DNA of 64,000 nucleotides, taken from assembly GCF_029407905.1 (NCBI RefSeq), contig NC_073637.1:46996501-47060500 (forward strand), written 5' to 3'. The position numbers were made by a program, and so were the translations under genes. How positions within the stretch are numbered: the first letter of the stretch is position 1; each line of letters starts with the position of its first letter. Below the pieces are notes generated by a model. That model ran no database searches, was not told the DNA's origin, and saw only the letters and a list, made by a program, of their open reading frames with translations. This document shows positions 47,595 to 58,440 of this stretch, in pieces. The stretch is from Bubalus kerabau (lineage: Eukaryota; Chordata; Mammalia; Artiodactyla; Bovidae).

Positions 47595-48440
47595 GAAACG
47601 CTGGACTGGAAGAAACACAAGCTGGAATCAAGATTGCAGGGAGAAATATCAATAACCTCAGATATGCAGATGACACCACCCTTATGGCAGAAAGTGAAGA
47701 GGAACTAAAAAGCCTCTTGATGAAAGTGAAAGTGGAGAGTGAAAAAGTTGGCTTAAAGCTCAACATTCAGAAAATGAAGATCATGGCATCCGGTCCCATC
47801 ACTTCATGGGAAATAGATGGGGAAGCAGTGGAAACAGTGTCAGACTTTATTTTTCTGGGCCCAATAATCACTGCAGATGGTGACTGCAGCCATGAAATTA
47901 AAAGACACTTACTCCTTGGAAGGAAAGTTATGACCAAGCTAGATAGCATATTGAAAAGCAGAGACATTACTTTGCCAACTAAGGTCCATCTAGTTAAGGT
48001 TATGGTTTTTCCTGTGGTCATGTATGGATGTGAGAGCTGGACTGTGAAGAAGGCTGAGTGCCGAAGAATTGATGCTTTTGAACTGTGGTATTAAAGAAGA
48101 CTCTTGAGAGTCCCTTGGACTGCAAGGAGATCCAACCAGTCCATTCTGAAGGAGATCAGCCCTGGGATTTCTTTGGAAGGAATGATGCTAAAGCTGAAAC
48201 TCCAGTACTTTGGCCACCTCATGCGAAGAGTTGACTCATTGGAAAAGACTCTGATGCTGGGAGGGATTCGGGGCAAGGGGAGAAGGGGACTCCAGAGAGT
48301 GAGATGGCTGGATGGCATCACCGACTTGATGGACGTGAGTCTGGGTGAACTCCAGGAGTTGGTGATGGACAGGGAGGCCTGGCGTGCTGCAATTCATGGG
48401 GTCGCAAAGAGTCGGACACGACTGAGCAACTGATCTGTTC

Positions 48441-48751
48441 TGAATTTTTAATTTGTTTGTAAACTTATACTATTTTATGTTGCTACCTATGTAACTCATA
48501 ATAAGGACATTTAAAAAAAATATTTGTGCAAACCGTGTCCCATCCATTTAATATGAGCTGAGAGAAAAGTCTCTTCCCCTTAGTTTTATTCTTATTATTG
48601 AAGCATTCTCAACATTTGGATCCCAAGTCTGAAGAGTTTTGTTATTTACAGTATTTTTTGTATAAATATCTTGAATAGTTTTCATGAGAAATAAATTTTG
48701 CTCTTCTTTAGATTTCAGTTCTAACTTTGACAATCAGAAACTTTTTTATTT
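48441..48751. other. Intergenic, nothing assigned
   Basis: AT-rich; no feature seen. Confidence 0.5.
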
Positions 48752-48868
48752 TATTATTTTGGCCTCCCTATGTGGTCTGTGAGATCTCAGTTCCCTGACC
48801 AGAGATTGAAACCCCAGTCCTTGGCCATGACCGTGCAGTCTTAACCACTGGACCACCAGGGAATTCCT
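48752..48868 (-). mobile_element. CHR-type SINE
   Basis: Reverse copy: CTCAGTTCCCTGACCAGAGATT, AACCACTGGACCACCAGGGAA. Confidence 0.82.
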
Positions 48869-49531
48869 CGATAATCAGAATCCATTTAAAAATCTCCCAA
48901 TTGCATACCTTACCCAGTGGTCCGATGGCAATGACCTGTTCATGCCAGGATCCCTCCTTGGTTCCCATTTGGAAAGTGAGATGGAGTAGCCAAGAAGTCC
49001 TCTTAAACAGAGGGATTAAACATTTCCAAGTTTGAATCTGTCTGAGTTCTGGTATAGTTATACAAGTGACTTTGCTATGCTTTTTTATTGTTCAAGCTAA
49101 AGTGCAGGAGGGAGAAATAAGCTCTGAAAGTTAGTGAAGACAGAAAAAGAGAACAAGACTCTATTGCCTGAGATGCTTTTTTAGGTATGATGATAGTTAC
49201 AATTTACAACCAAGATGCAAGACAGCATGATGATTAGAAGCATGCATACGGAGCTGCCTGGGCTGGAACACAGGCCTGCCATTTACTCAGTTGGGAATGG
49301 AACCTCCCTGTGTGCTTCTGTGAAATGGAGATAAAAAACAGGACTGGCCTCATGGATTCTTGGGAGGACTGGCAAGGGTAAATAAAATACATGCACCGAG
49401 AAAAGTGCCTGGCATGTTGTACATGCTCAAAAAACTATTGTTGTGTTTATTATTATTTCTCAGTATTTTAACCATACACCCAACAGAAACTTCATATCAA
49501 TAAATTAATTCAAAATATACAGACCAAATGG
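48869..49531. other. Intergenic with MIR remnant
   Basis: About 49215-49440 is a sense MIR (GAAGCATGCATACGGAGCTGC, CTGTGAAATGGAGATAA, TGCCTGGCATGTTGTACATG). Confidence 0.6.
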
Positions 49532-49740
49532 GGCTTCCCTGGTGGCTTGGTGGCTAAGAATCTGCCTGCAGGGCAGGAGACATGGGAGATGTGGATTCAG
49601 TCCCTGGGTTTAGAAGATCCCCTGGAGGAGGAAATGGCAACCCACTCCAATATTCTTGCCTAGAAAATCCCATGGACAGAGAAGCTTAGCGGGCTACAGT
49701 CTATGGGGTTGCAAAAGCATAAGCATGCTGACTAAATGCA
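49532..49740 (+). mobile_element. Bov-A2 SINE
   Basis: GGGCTTCCCTGGTGGCTTGG to GCATGCTGACTAAATG. Confidence 0.88.
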
Positions 49741-50111
49741 GGTAAATATAATTTTAGAATTCTAGTAAATTTAGTTATATAGAAATTGGTGATATTAATA
49801 TTATATTGATTCATGTTCATGAAAATGATGATTGTTGTCTAACATATATTTTTACAGAAATCTTTACTTCAGAAATTTCTTCATAAGCACAGAATTAAAG
49901 CACTTTGCAAACAGAGTCTAAAGGAAAAAAAGAGACAAAAGCATTTTGACTTCCCATTTATTCTCCTATAAACTGAATTGTAAGTCCGGCTACAACTATT
50001 CCAGTTGTCTTCTTAATTCCTCTTTTATCCAAAAATCTTGAAAGAATCATCTATATTTGAAGTTACAATCTATTACTGCAGTTTTCTTCTTGGCCTCAGG
50101 TAACATCATTT
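49741..50111. other. Intergenic, nothing assigned
   Basis: AT-rich; nothing seen. Confidence 0.5.
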
Positions 50112-50232
50112 CAGCTTCTCTGGTAGCTCAGATGGTAAAGCGTCTGCCTACAATGCGGGAGATACAGGTTAGATCCCTAGGTCAGGAAGATCCCCTGGAG
50201 AAGGAAATGGCAACCCACTCCAGTATCATTGC
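50112..50232 (+). mobile_element. Bov-tA SINE, 5' part only
   Basis: CAGCTTCTCTGGTAGCTCAG to CACTCCAGTATCATTGC; the BovA 3' end is missing. Confidence 0.82.
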
Positions 50233-51105
50233 TCCTCTGCAGCTGCTCTTGCAGGAGCCATTGAAAAACCCAGTGCTACTAAAACACAACAAATCCTTTT
50301 TACTTATTACTGATGGAGGCTTCAAAGCAACCGACAATGTTGGCTTTTCCTTCCCTCTTGAAGCTCTTCTCCTCCCCTGCTTCCTCTTTCCTATATTTAC
50401 CCTGTCTCTCTCTGGACTTCTTAATTTTCTCAGATACCTCTTTTCGTGGCAATGTTGTTAATTTTTTATACTCCTTAGGATTTGTATCTTGAACATCTCA
50501 ATGTTAGACTCTCTCAGATTGCTTTGACCCAAGCCAATAATTTCAGGTTATCACCCAAAATGTCCCAATTTATATTTCTCAGTTTATGTCTCAGTTGTTT
50601 ATATTTCTGTCTTAGACACCATGGTGCTCCATAAATATTTTAAGGTCACTGTGACCTCAACTAAAACTCAGTATTTTTCTTTCCACTCCAAAGTTGCTTC
50701 CATATTAATTCTTATTTAGACAGATGACTCTACCATCAACATGCTCATCTAAGATAGAAACATTTAAAGCACACTGGATTGTTTCCTGAACACTTTCCAG
50801 TATTTCCTATTGGTGCTCAAGACTAGCTAAATCTATCTTTTAAATTACTTAACTCTATCCTTTCTCTACATCTACAGCCCTAGGTAGTTTTCCTTTGTTT
50901 TGTTTTTATCTTTTACTTACAATATTACAATAACCCCTACATTGTAGGGCAAGACAAGACCATAAAGCTAATGAAGAACACTGAATTTTCAGAGAAAAAG
51001 AAACTTAAATAAGTAGAACCTTTAATGTAAAGTAGGAATAGGGTGTGGTAAGTTGGCAATTGATCCTTCCACAGAATGAAAATTTCTTAGCTCTTAACTT
51101 CTCTG
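50233..51105. other. Intergenic, nothing assigned
   Basis: A short open frame continues from the SINE to 50461 with no recognisable product. Confidence 0.5.
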
Positions 51106-51386
51106 CTGGGAGAAGGCAATGGCACCCCACTCCGGTACTGTTGCCTGGAAAATCCCATGGATGGAGGAGCCTGATAGGCTGCAGTCCATGGGGTCGCTAA
51201 GAGTCAGACACGACTGAGCGACTTCACTTTCACTTTCCACTTTCATGCATTGGAGAAGGAAATGGCCACCCACTCCAGTGTTCCTGCCTGGAGAATCCCA
51301 TGGACGGAGAAGCCTGGTAGGCTGCGGTCCATGGGGTCGCACAGAGTCGGACATGACTGAAGCAACATAGCAGCAGCAGCAGCAAC
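51106..51386 (+). mobile_element. Bov-A2 SINE, two BovA units, CAG tail
   Basis: First BovA unit about 51106-51222, a CACTTTC-rich joint (51223-51245) and second unit to 51360, then AGCAGCAGCAGCAGCAAC. The joint on the minus strand contains GAAAGTGAA motifs. Confidence 0.88.
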
Positions 51387-51480
51387 TTCTCTGCCACTCT
51401 GTATCCCTTTCATGGCACTTACCACAAACTGCTCTATACTATAATTATTTGTGTATTAGATTCATCTTACATGCTAGTGT

Positions 51481-53170
51481 TTCAGTTCAGTCGCTCAGTC
51501 ATGTCTGACTCTTTGCGAACCCATGGACTGCAGCATGCCAGACTTACCTGTCCATCACCAACTCCTGGAGTCTACCCAAACTCATGTCCATTGAGTCGGT
51601 GATGCCATCCAACCATCTCATCCTCTGTCATCCCCATCTCCTCCTGCCCTGAATCTTTCCCAACATCAGGGTCTTTTCAAATGAGTCAGCTCTTCACATC
51701 AGGTGGCTAAAATACTGGAGTTTCAGCTTTAACATCAGTCCTTCCAATGAAAACCCAGGACCGATTTCCCTTAAGATGGACTGGTTGGATCTCCTTGCAG
51801 TCCAAGGGACTCTCAAGAGTCTTCTCCAACACCACAGTTCAAAAGCATCAATTCTTCTGTGCTCACCCCTCTTTATGGTCCAACTCTCACATGCATACAT
51901 GACCACTGGAAAAACCATAGCCTTGACTAGATGGACCTTTGTTGGCAAAGTAATGTCTTTGCTTTTGAATATGCTGTCTAGGTTGGTCATAACTTTCCTT
52001 CCAAGGAGTGTCTGAATTTCATGGCTGCAATCACCATCTGCAGTGATTTTGGAGCCCCAAAAAAGGAAGTCAGCCACTGTTTCCACTGTTTCCCCATCTA
52101 TTTGCCATGAAGTGATGGGACTGGACGCCATGATCTTAGTTTTCTGAATGTTGAGCTTTAAGCCAACTTTTTCACTCTCCTATTTCACTTTCATCAGGAG
52201 GCTCTTTAGTTCTTCTTCGCTTTCTGCCATAAGGGTGGTGTCATCTATATATGTGAGATTAATGATATTTCTCCCGGCAATCTTGATTCCAGCTTGTGCT
52301 TCCTCAAATCCATGATGTACTCTGATGGTGTACATTTCTCATGATGTACTCTGCATATAAGTTAAATAAGCAGGGTGACAATATACAGCCTTAACGTACT
52401 CCTTTTCCTATTTGGAACCAGTCTGTTGTTCCATGTCCAGTTCTTCCATTTAAGTCTGGATTTTGTGGTAAGAAGTTTATAATCTGAGCCACTGTCAGCT
52501 CCTGGTCTTGTTTTTGCTAATGGTATACAGCTTATCTGCTGCTGCAAGGAATATAATCAGTCTGACTTCGGTATTGACCATTTGGTGATGTCACGCATAG
52601 AGTCATCTCTTGTCCTGTTGGAAGAGGGTGTTGCTATGAACAGTGTGTTCTCTTGGCAAAACTCTGTTAGCCTTTGCCCTGCTTCATTTTGTACTTCAAA
52701 GTCAAACTTACCTGTTACTCCAGGTATCTCTGGAGTTCCTACTTTTGAATTCCAGTCCCCTGTGATGAAAAGGACATCTTTTTTTGGCATTAGTTCCAAA
52801 GGGCCTTTTAGGTTATCATAGAACCATTCAACTTGAGCTTCTTTAGCATTACTGGTTGGAGCATAGGCTTGGATTACTGTGATATTGAATGGTTTACCTT
52901 GGAAATGAACAGAGATCATTCTGTCATTTTTGAGATTGCACCCAAGGACTGCATTTCGTGTTCTTTTGTTGACTATGGGGGCTGCTCCATTTCTTGCCCA
53001 CATTAGTAGATATAATGGTTATGTGAATTAAATTCACCCATTCTGGTTCATTTTAGTTCACTGATTCCTAAAATGTTGATGTTCACTCTTGTCAAGTGGT
53101 CAAACAGACCACTTCCAATTTACCTTGATTCATGGACCTAATATTCCAGGTTCCTATGTAATATTGCTAG
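51481..53170 (-). mobile_element. BovB, internally deleted
   Basis: Reverse copy from the 3' tail (TTCAGTTCAGTCGCTCAGTC) through the RT C-terminal region, with a junction near 52445 to the endonuclease region and ending near the start of the endonuclease frame (53170). Compared with the copy at 44785-48440, about 1.2 kb including most of the RT palm is missing. Frames are broken. Confidence 0.9.
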
Positions 53171-53340
53171 AGCTTAAACTTTCTAAAATTAAGAGACTTC
53201 TCTTATTTTTATCCTTCCTACCCCCCCCCCAAGAAATGCTTGATATAGTTTTGCAATCCAATAGGTATATAATTGAGATGAGCTGTGAATTTTCCCATTA
53301 AGTTTCTTGGGAACTATCAGAAACACACATGTCTATTACT

Positions 53341-53616
53341 GCTATGCTATGCTAAGTCACTTCAAGTCATATCCGACTCTGTGTGACCCCATAGACGGCA
53401 GCCCACCAGGCTCCCCCGTCCCTGGGATTCTCCAGGCAAGAACATTGGAGTGGGTTGCCATTTCCTTCTCCAGTGCATGAAAGTGAAAAGTGAAAGTGAA
53501 GTCGCTCAGTCGTGTCCCACCCTCAGCGATCCCATGGACTGCAGCCCTCCAGGCTCCTCCATCCATGGGATTTTCCAGGCAAGAGTACTGGAGTGGGGTG
53601 CCATTGCCTTCTCCGT
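53341..53616 (-). mobile_element. Bov-A2 SINE with 10-bp target duplication
   Basis: Two reverse BovA units joined by a GAAAGTGAAA-type stretch (53479-53500). GTCTATTACT occurs at 53331-53340 and 53617-53626. Confidence 0.9.
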
Positions 53617-53626
53617 GTCTATTACT

Positions 53627-56154
53627 AAACCTGTGCTAAATTGCATGGAATGTCCCCATCTTCTTTCTAATATGCACTAAAAGTCTCTATTTTCAAAGCT
53701 TCTCATCAACAGATTATTTATTAAAAAAAAAAACAGTAAGAATAATCATAAACATCTTTAAAGTAGCAATCTCTAGCCTTCTTAGCCCTGAATTATCATC
53801 ATGTTGAAAGAGGCAATGAGGTGCATTCTCAGGATCACAGATTATGATCTAGATCTATTTGGGTCAAAACCTTGGCTCCGCCCTCAGAAGCTGTGTGTCC
53901 TAAGTAAGGTACTTAAGCCACCTGTGCCTCACTTTCTATATGTGTAAGACAGGTGATAGAATAGTATCTACCTCATAAGGCTGGTGTGAGAATGAAACGA
54001 ATGAATCTGTATAAAGTGCTTATAAAAGTATTTGGGACATTGTTAGTGCTCAAGTGGTTTGAGCTATTACACTATTATTATTATTATTATTATGTACACT
54101 CAGTTGTTTATGTCTGCCCCTCCCTTGAAAGCATGAACTTCTAAATGGTTGATACTGTGTTTTCTTGGTCTTTGTATTTCAAGTGACCAGCACAGTGCCT
54201 GACACACAATAAACTCGGAAAGAGAAGAACCTGGAATAAAATCTCTTCTTATCCTAGAGGTGAACTTGAACTTGCTCCGTCTTGGGTATCCACAGAACTT
54301 TCTTTTCCTCCATCATCAACCTCATATTTAACCCTGCTGGTTTTCATTTATTTTATAATTCAGTCATAATGAATTTTAAAATCCATTCTAACTTCCAGAG
54401 ATCTCTGGAGACTTGCCTCATCAGTCTGACATAGCATTCATTTACATTCCTTATTTTTTCATTTCCTTGTATGAGGTCTAAGAATTGTTCCAATAAAACA
54501 CTTTTAAGATTGCATTACACATACTGTGTGCTATTTATTCTTGGCTACATGTTCAAATTAACAAGCAAGAAATTGTGTATGCCCTGATCAACTATTAAAA
54601 CTGTAACGCTATATCTTTTATAACTGAAAAAAATTAGACCTGGACTATGCTTTGGTAACCATCTAAACTAATAGTTTAAATGGAAAGTATTTATGCTACT
54701 TGATCATTCTCCCGTGATGGTAAGTTCTTCAGTAGCCCCCATGATAAAAAAAAAAAAAAAAAAGAATAATCTGTCTTTTGCCTGTGCTTTTCCAGAAAGA
54801 GAGAACACATTACTCCAAAGTCATCTTGTTCTTTTGGTGGGAAATTATTTCTTATATTGAATATAACTCATTGATCTAAAAAATAACATAGGTTAAAGCA
54901 GATCACCATCTTCCATGATGGTCTTCAAATATTTGAGAACAGGTATTTTATTTCCTGATATAAATCAACAGACTGTACTGATGGAGTTCAAGAATTTTTA
55001 AAATTAAATGCACATAAATATAATTAAATCCTATTATTTTGAAGATCAAGAAATGGAAAAGAAGAGAGGTTGAATAATTTGCCCAATGTCACACATTTGT
55101 TCATTCATTGTGTACTCAGACACCAGCCTGATAAATTCACAATTTTATAATTTTATTATAACATATGACAATTTTATAATTGAAAATAACATATACCAGT
55201 TTATAATATATGATATAATTTGCTGTAACAAATACATTATGCAAAAATTGTTATTTTATTACATAAATAACACTGAAGACCTTACAGCCAATTCATTCTC
55301 TTCCTTCTCTCCCCAGTGGCTACCACTAATCCCCATTTGTTATTTAACATTCAAACATATTGTATCAGTCAGTGTTTCAGCAGAGAAACAGAATCGCTGT
55401 GGATGACATGGAATAAAGGATTTATGTTAGGGATCTGATTTTACACAGTTGTAGGTGCTGTCGAAGAAGTGGAAGCCTGTTGCCTCTGCATCTAGGACGG
55501 AAGTCATTGAAGATTCATAGACATGAAGCAGGGCAGAATGACAAATGGGAACATAAATCAGTTCCTCCTTGCCTCCAACCTTGGCAATGCGGGTGAAATC
55601 AAAGGAGCTGGAACCTTTTGCCATGAGGCTGCACACATGCCCGGCACTGGACTCAGAGTAGCTGAAACAGAAGCTGTTGACCTGGACGAGGTGCAAGCCT
55701 GGTGGCTCCTCCAGGCCAGTGGGGAAAGCAGCAGTCAGATACAATGTGTGGGATCTGTAGTGGCTCCTGGTCGCCATGGAACACATAATGCTCTGTAGTT
55801 GTCTAGAGTATGCCCTTTGTCCCTGCCAGTCATCCAAAGCTAGGGCTCGGCAGCAAAGAGGACCCACAGAGGTCTTCCCTCACCTTGCTTTGTCAACAGA
55901 TTTCTCAATGTGATATTTTCTCAGGACTGACAACCGGCTTGGACTAAAAAGTGTGTTGTGTCGATCAGTTTCAATACCTGAAACATTTGCTTCTTTAATC
56001 ACTTGTAAAGGGAGGATGTGTCATGAACATGAGAATCAATGCAGCACCTAAACACTGTCCTGAGGGTGAAATGAGATGATTATGAAGTACCTGGTTTAGT
56101 GAGAGGCATACAGTAAGCACTCAATAAATAGTTATAAATATTAATAGTATTAGG
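53627..56154. other. Intergenic with MIR and simple repeats
   Basis: Sense MIR at about 53810-54070, followed by a TTA repeat at 54074-54094. A run at 54748-54764. An open frame of 146 codons on the minus strand (55427-55867) has no recognisable domain; its right flank (from about 55365) resembles an old interspersed repeat (GTCAGTGTTTCAGCAGAGAAA). About 56055-56145 is a MIR end. Confidence 0.5.
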
Positions 56155-56356
56155 TAGTGTTAATCCCTCAGTATGTCTGACTCTTTGAAACCTCATGGAC
56201 TGTATGTAGCCCACCAGGCTCTTCGTCTATAGAATTCTCTAGGCAAGAATACTGGAGTGGGTTGCCATTCCCTTCTCTAGTGGATCTTCCTGACCCAGGG
56301 ATCGAATCTGTATTGCAGGTGGATTCCTTACCATCTGAGCCACCAAGGAAGTCTTC
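56155..56356 (-). mobile_element. Bov-tA SINE
   Basis: Reverse copy with CTCAGTATGTCTGACTCTTTG and inverted head GAGCCACCAAGGAAGTC. Confidence 0.85.
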
Positions 56357-56392
56357 AGTATTATTGTACCTTAAAACTCTCTCTGCTTCTCA

Positions 56393-56552
56393 GGACTTCC
56401 CTGGTGGTCTAGTGGTTAAGAATTCACCTTCCAATTCAGGGCACATGGGTTCGATCCCTGGTTGGGGAACTCAGATCCTGCAGGTTGCAATGAAGATCTT
56501 GCCTTCCACAACTAAGACCCAATACAGCCTAATTAATTAATTAATTTAAAAA
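56393..56552 (+). mobile_element. CHR-type SINE
   Basis: GGACTTCCCTGGTGGTCTAGTGG head, TTCGATCCCTGG box and AATTAATT tail. Confidence 0.85.
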
Positions 56553-57094
56553 CTCCTACTGATTTTATTTGTGTCTCACCATTGAACACTAGACTTCTTG
56601 AAGATAAGATCTGTGACTGTTAAGTCCTGTATCCTCAGAAGTTTAGCTCAGAGCCTGATCTATAGAAGGTGTTCAACATTTGGAGATTGTATTGAAAATG
56701 AATTTGTAAGACACTTTCCTGGCAGCAGTTCACAGGAGAGGAGAGAGAATTTATGAGGATATTCAACACATGAGAATGAGAAGGGCACCATCATTGGGGG
56801 GAAATACTCAAATACCAATTCTACTGTTTGCATGAATTCTGTGATGTTTGAGCCGAAGATGTTCTTGACTTATTCTGTAAATGGTATTGGTATATTCAGC
56901 TACCAATTCAGAAAAATTCGAGTTCTATCACTAGGTAACATTGAATTTCAGGTGGATAAAACATTTAGATGGAAAAAGTAAAGTCATCAAATCTTGTAGG
57001 AAAATAAGTAGGGATGAATGTGCAACTTTGGAGCAACATTTTCTAAGCATGTCACCAAAGAACAATTTAATATAAGTTTTAATCCTATAAACTC
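56553..57094. other. Intergenic, nothing assigned
   Basis: No feature supported. Confidence 0.5.
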
Positions 57095-57352
57095 AAATTG
57101 GAGCTGAAACTCCAATACTTTGGCCACCTGATGCAAAGAGCTGACTCATTGGAAAAGACCCTGATGCTGGGAAGGATTGAGGGCAGGAGGAGAAGGGGAC
57201 AACAGAGGATGAGATGGTTGGATGGCATCACCAACTAGATGGACATGAGTTTGAGTAAGCTCCGGGAGTTGGTGATGGATAGGGAGGCCTGGCGTGCTGA
57301 GGTTCATGGGGTCGCAAAGAGTCTGACATGACTGAGCAACTGAACTGAACTA
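57095..57352 (+). mobile_element. BovB 3' end, 258 bp
   Basis: GGAGCTGAAACTCCAATACTT to GACTGAGCAACTGAACTGAAC. Confidence 0.92.
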
Positions 57353-57786
57353 AATCCTACAAAAATAAGAAAGAAAATTTTCTGTTTAAAAATCTTAATG
57401 AACTAAGGAGGAAAAGAATGAATTGTACTGATATTTGCAAAATACATGACTAAGTGTTAACGTTAACTTGTGAGGGATTCCGATAAACTAGTATGAAAAA
57501 TATGAATAAATCAATAGAAAAATGTACAAATGTACAGTCATTTCAAAAAAGAAGAAAGATAAATTGCCAATAAGAATACGAAAAAAAAAAGTTCCCCTTA
57601 ATAGTTTAAAAATTGCTAGTTAAAAAAATATAAACAAAAAGATCTACTCTACAGTACAGGGAACTATATTCAACATTTTGTAAAAACTATTTTTCTGTAA
57701 TGAAAAAGAATGTGGAAAGAATCACTTTACTGTACAATTGAAATGAACATGACATTGTAAACAACTATACTTCAGTTAAAAAAACA
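57353..57786. other. Intergenic, possibly L1 tail
   Basis: About 57640-57785 resembles an L1 3' UTR end (CTACAGTACAGGGAACTATATTC, TATACTTCAGTTAAAAAAA). The rest is unassigned. Confidence 0.5.
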
Positions 57787-57788
57787 TC

Positions 57789-58022
57789 TGGGGACTTCCC
57801 AGGTGGCACAGCGGATAAGAATCTGCCTACCGATGCAGAGAACATGGGTTCGATCCCCAGTCCAGGAAGATTCCACATGCTGCGGAGCAACTAAGCCCAT
57901 GTGCCGTAACTACTGAAGTCTGTGTGCTTTAGAGCCCCTAACAAAGAGTAGCCCTCACTCTCTGCAACTAGAGAAAGCCCTCAGGCACCAATGAAGACCC
58001 AGCACAGCTATTAAAAAAAAAA
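57789..58022 (+). mobile_element. CHR-type SINE, long form
   Basis: GGGGACTTCCCAGGTGGCACAG head, GTTCGATCCCCAG box, then CAACTAAGCCCATGTGCC and a long A tail. Confidence 0.87.
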
Positions 58023-58026
58023 ATCT

Positions 58027-58440
58027 GGGACTTCCCTGGTCGGTTCAGTGGTTAAGAATCCACCTGGCAATGCAAGGGTAGGGGTTCAGTCCCTGGTCTG
58101 GGCAGCTCCCACATGCTGCAAAGCAAACTACTGAGCCCACGTGCCACAACTACTGGACCCCGCGTGCCTGTGCTCTGAAACAGAGACGCCACACCGCAAC
58201 TAGTCCTGCTGCTAAGTCACTTCAGTCGTGTCTGACTCTGTGTGACCCCATAGACAGCAGCCCACCAGGCTCCCCTGTCCCTGGGATTCTCCAGGCAAGA
58301 ACACTGGAGTGGGTTGCCATTTCCTTCTCCAGCAACTAGTCCTAGGGACTAGGAAGTCCCTGCTTGCTCCCTGCAACTGGAGAAAGCCTGAGCACAGCAA
58401 TGAATACTCAGAGCAGCCAATAAATAAATAATTTTTGAAA
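58027..58440 (+). mobile_element. CHR-type SINE interrupted by a Bov SINE
   Basis: Second CHR copy directly after the first one (GGGACTTCCCTGGTCGGTTCAG). It is split by a Bov insertion at 58208-58331 and resumes with TAGGGACTAGGAAGTCCC to an AATAAATAA tail. Confidence 0.85.
58208..58331 (-). mobile_element. BovA monomer inserted in the CHR SINE
   Basis: Single reverse BovA unit (GCTGCTAAGTCACTTCAGTC to CCATTTCCTTCTCCA) flanked by GCAACTAGTCCT at 58196-58207 and 58332-58343. Confidence 0.88.

Larger units (their letters stand above)
44785..48440 (+). mobile_element. Nearly full-length BovB (LINE/RTE), broken
   Basis: Retrotransposon with an APE-type endonuclease and reverse transcriptase. 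The 5' part has a 24-bp unit (ending GAGGTCAGGGGCAGC) three times at 44837-44860, 44861-44884 and 44935-44958. Endonuclease motifs: NILGISELKW, IGDWNAKVG, and CGSDHELL in another frame. Reverse transcriptase: FIDSAKAFDCVDH (47358-47396) and catalytic YADD (47663-47674). The frame is broken by TGA 46222-46224, a shift near 46290, TAA near 46574, a shift near 47570 and TAA at 48092-48094, so it cannot make its protein. It ends in the usual BovB 3' end. Confidence 0.93.

Noticed and set aside
46779..48094. Reverse transcriptase as a possible host or defence gene
   Set aside because: It is part of a BovB retrotransposon with interrupted frames, surrounded by that element's own ends.
55427..55867. 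146-codon open frame on the minus strand
   Set aside because: No recognisable domain and its edge overlaps what looks like an old interspersed repeat.
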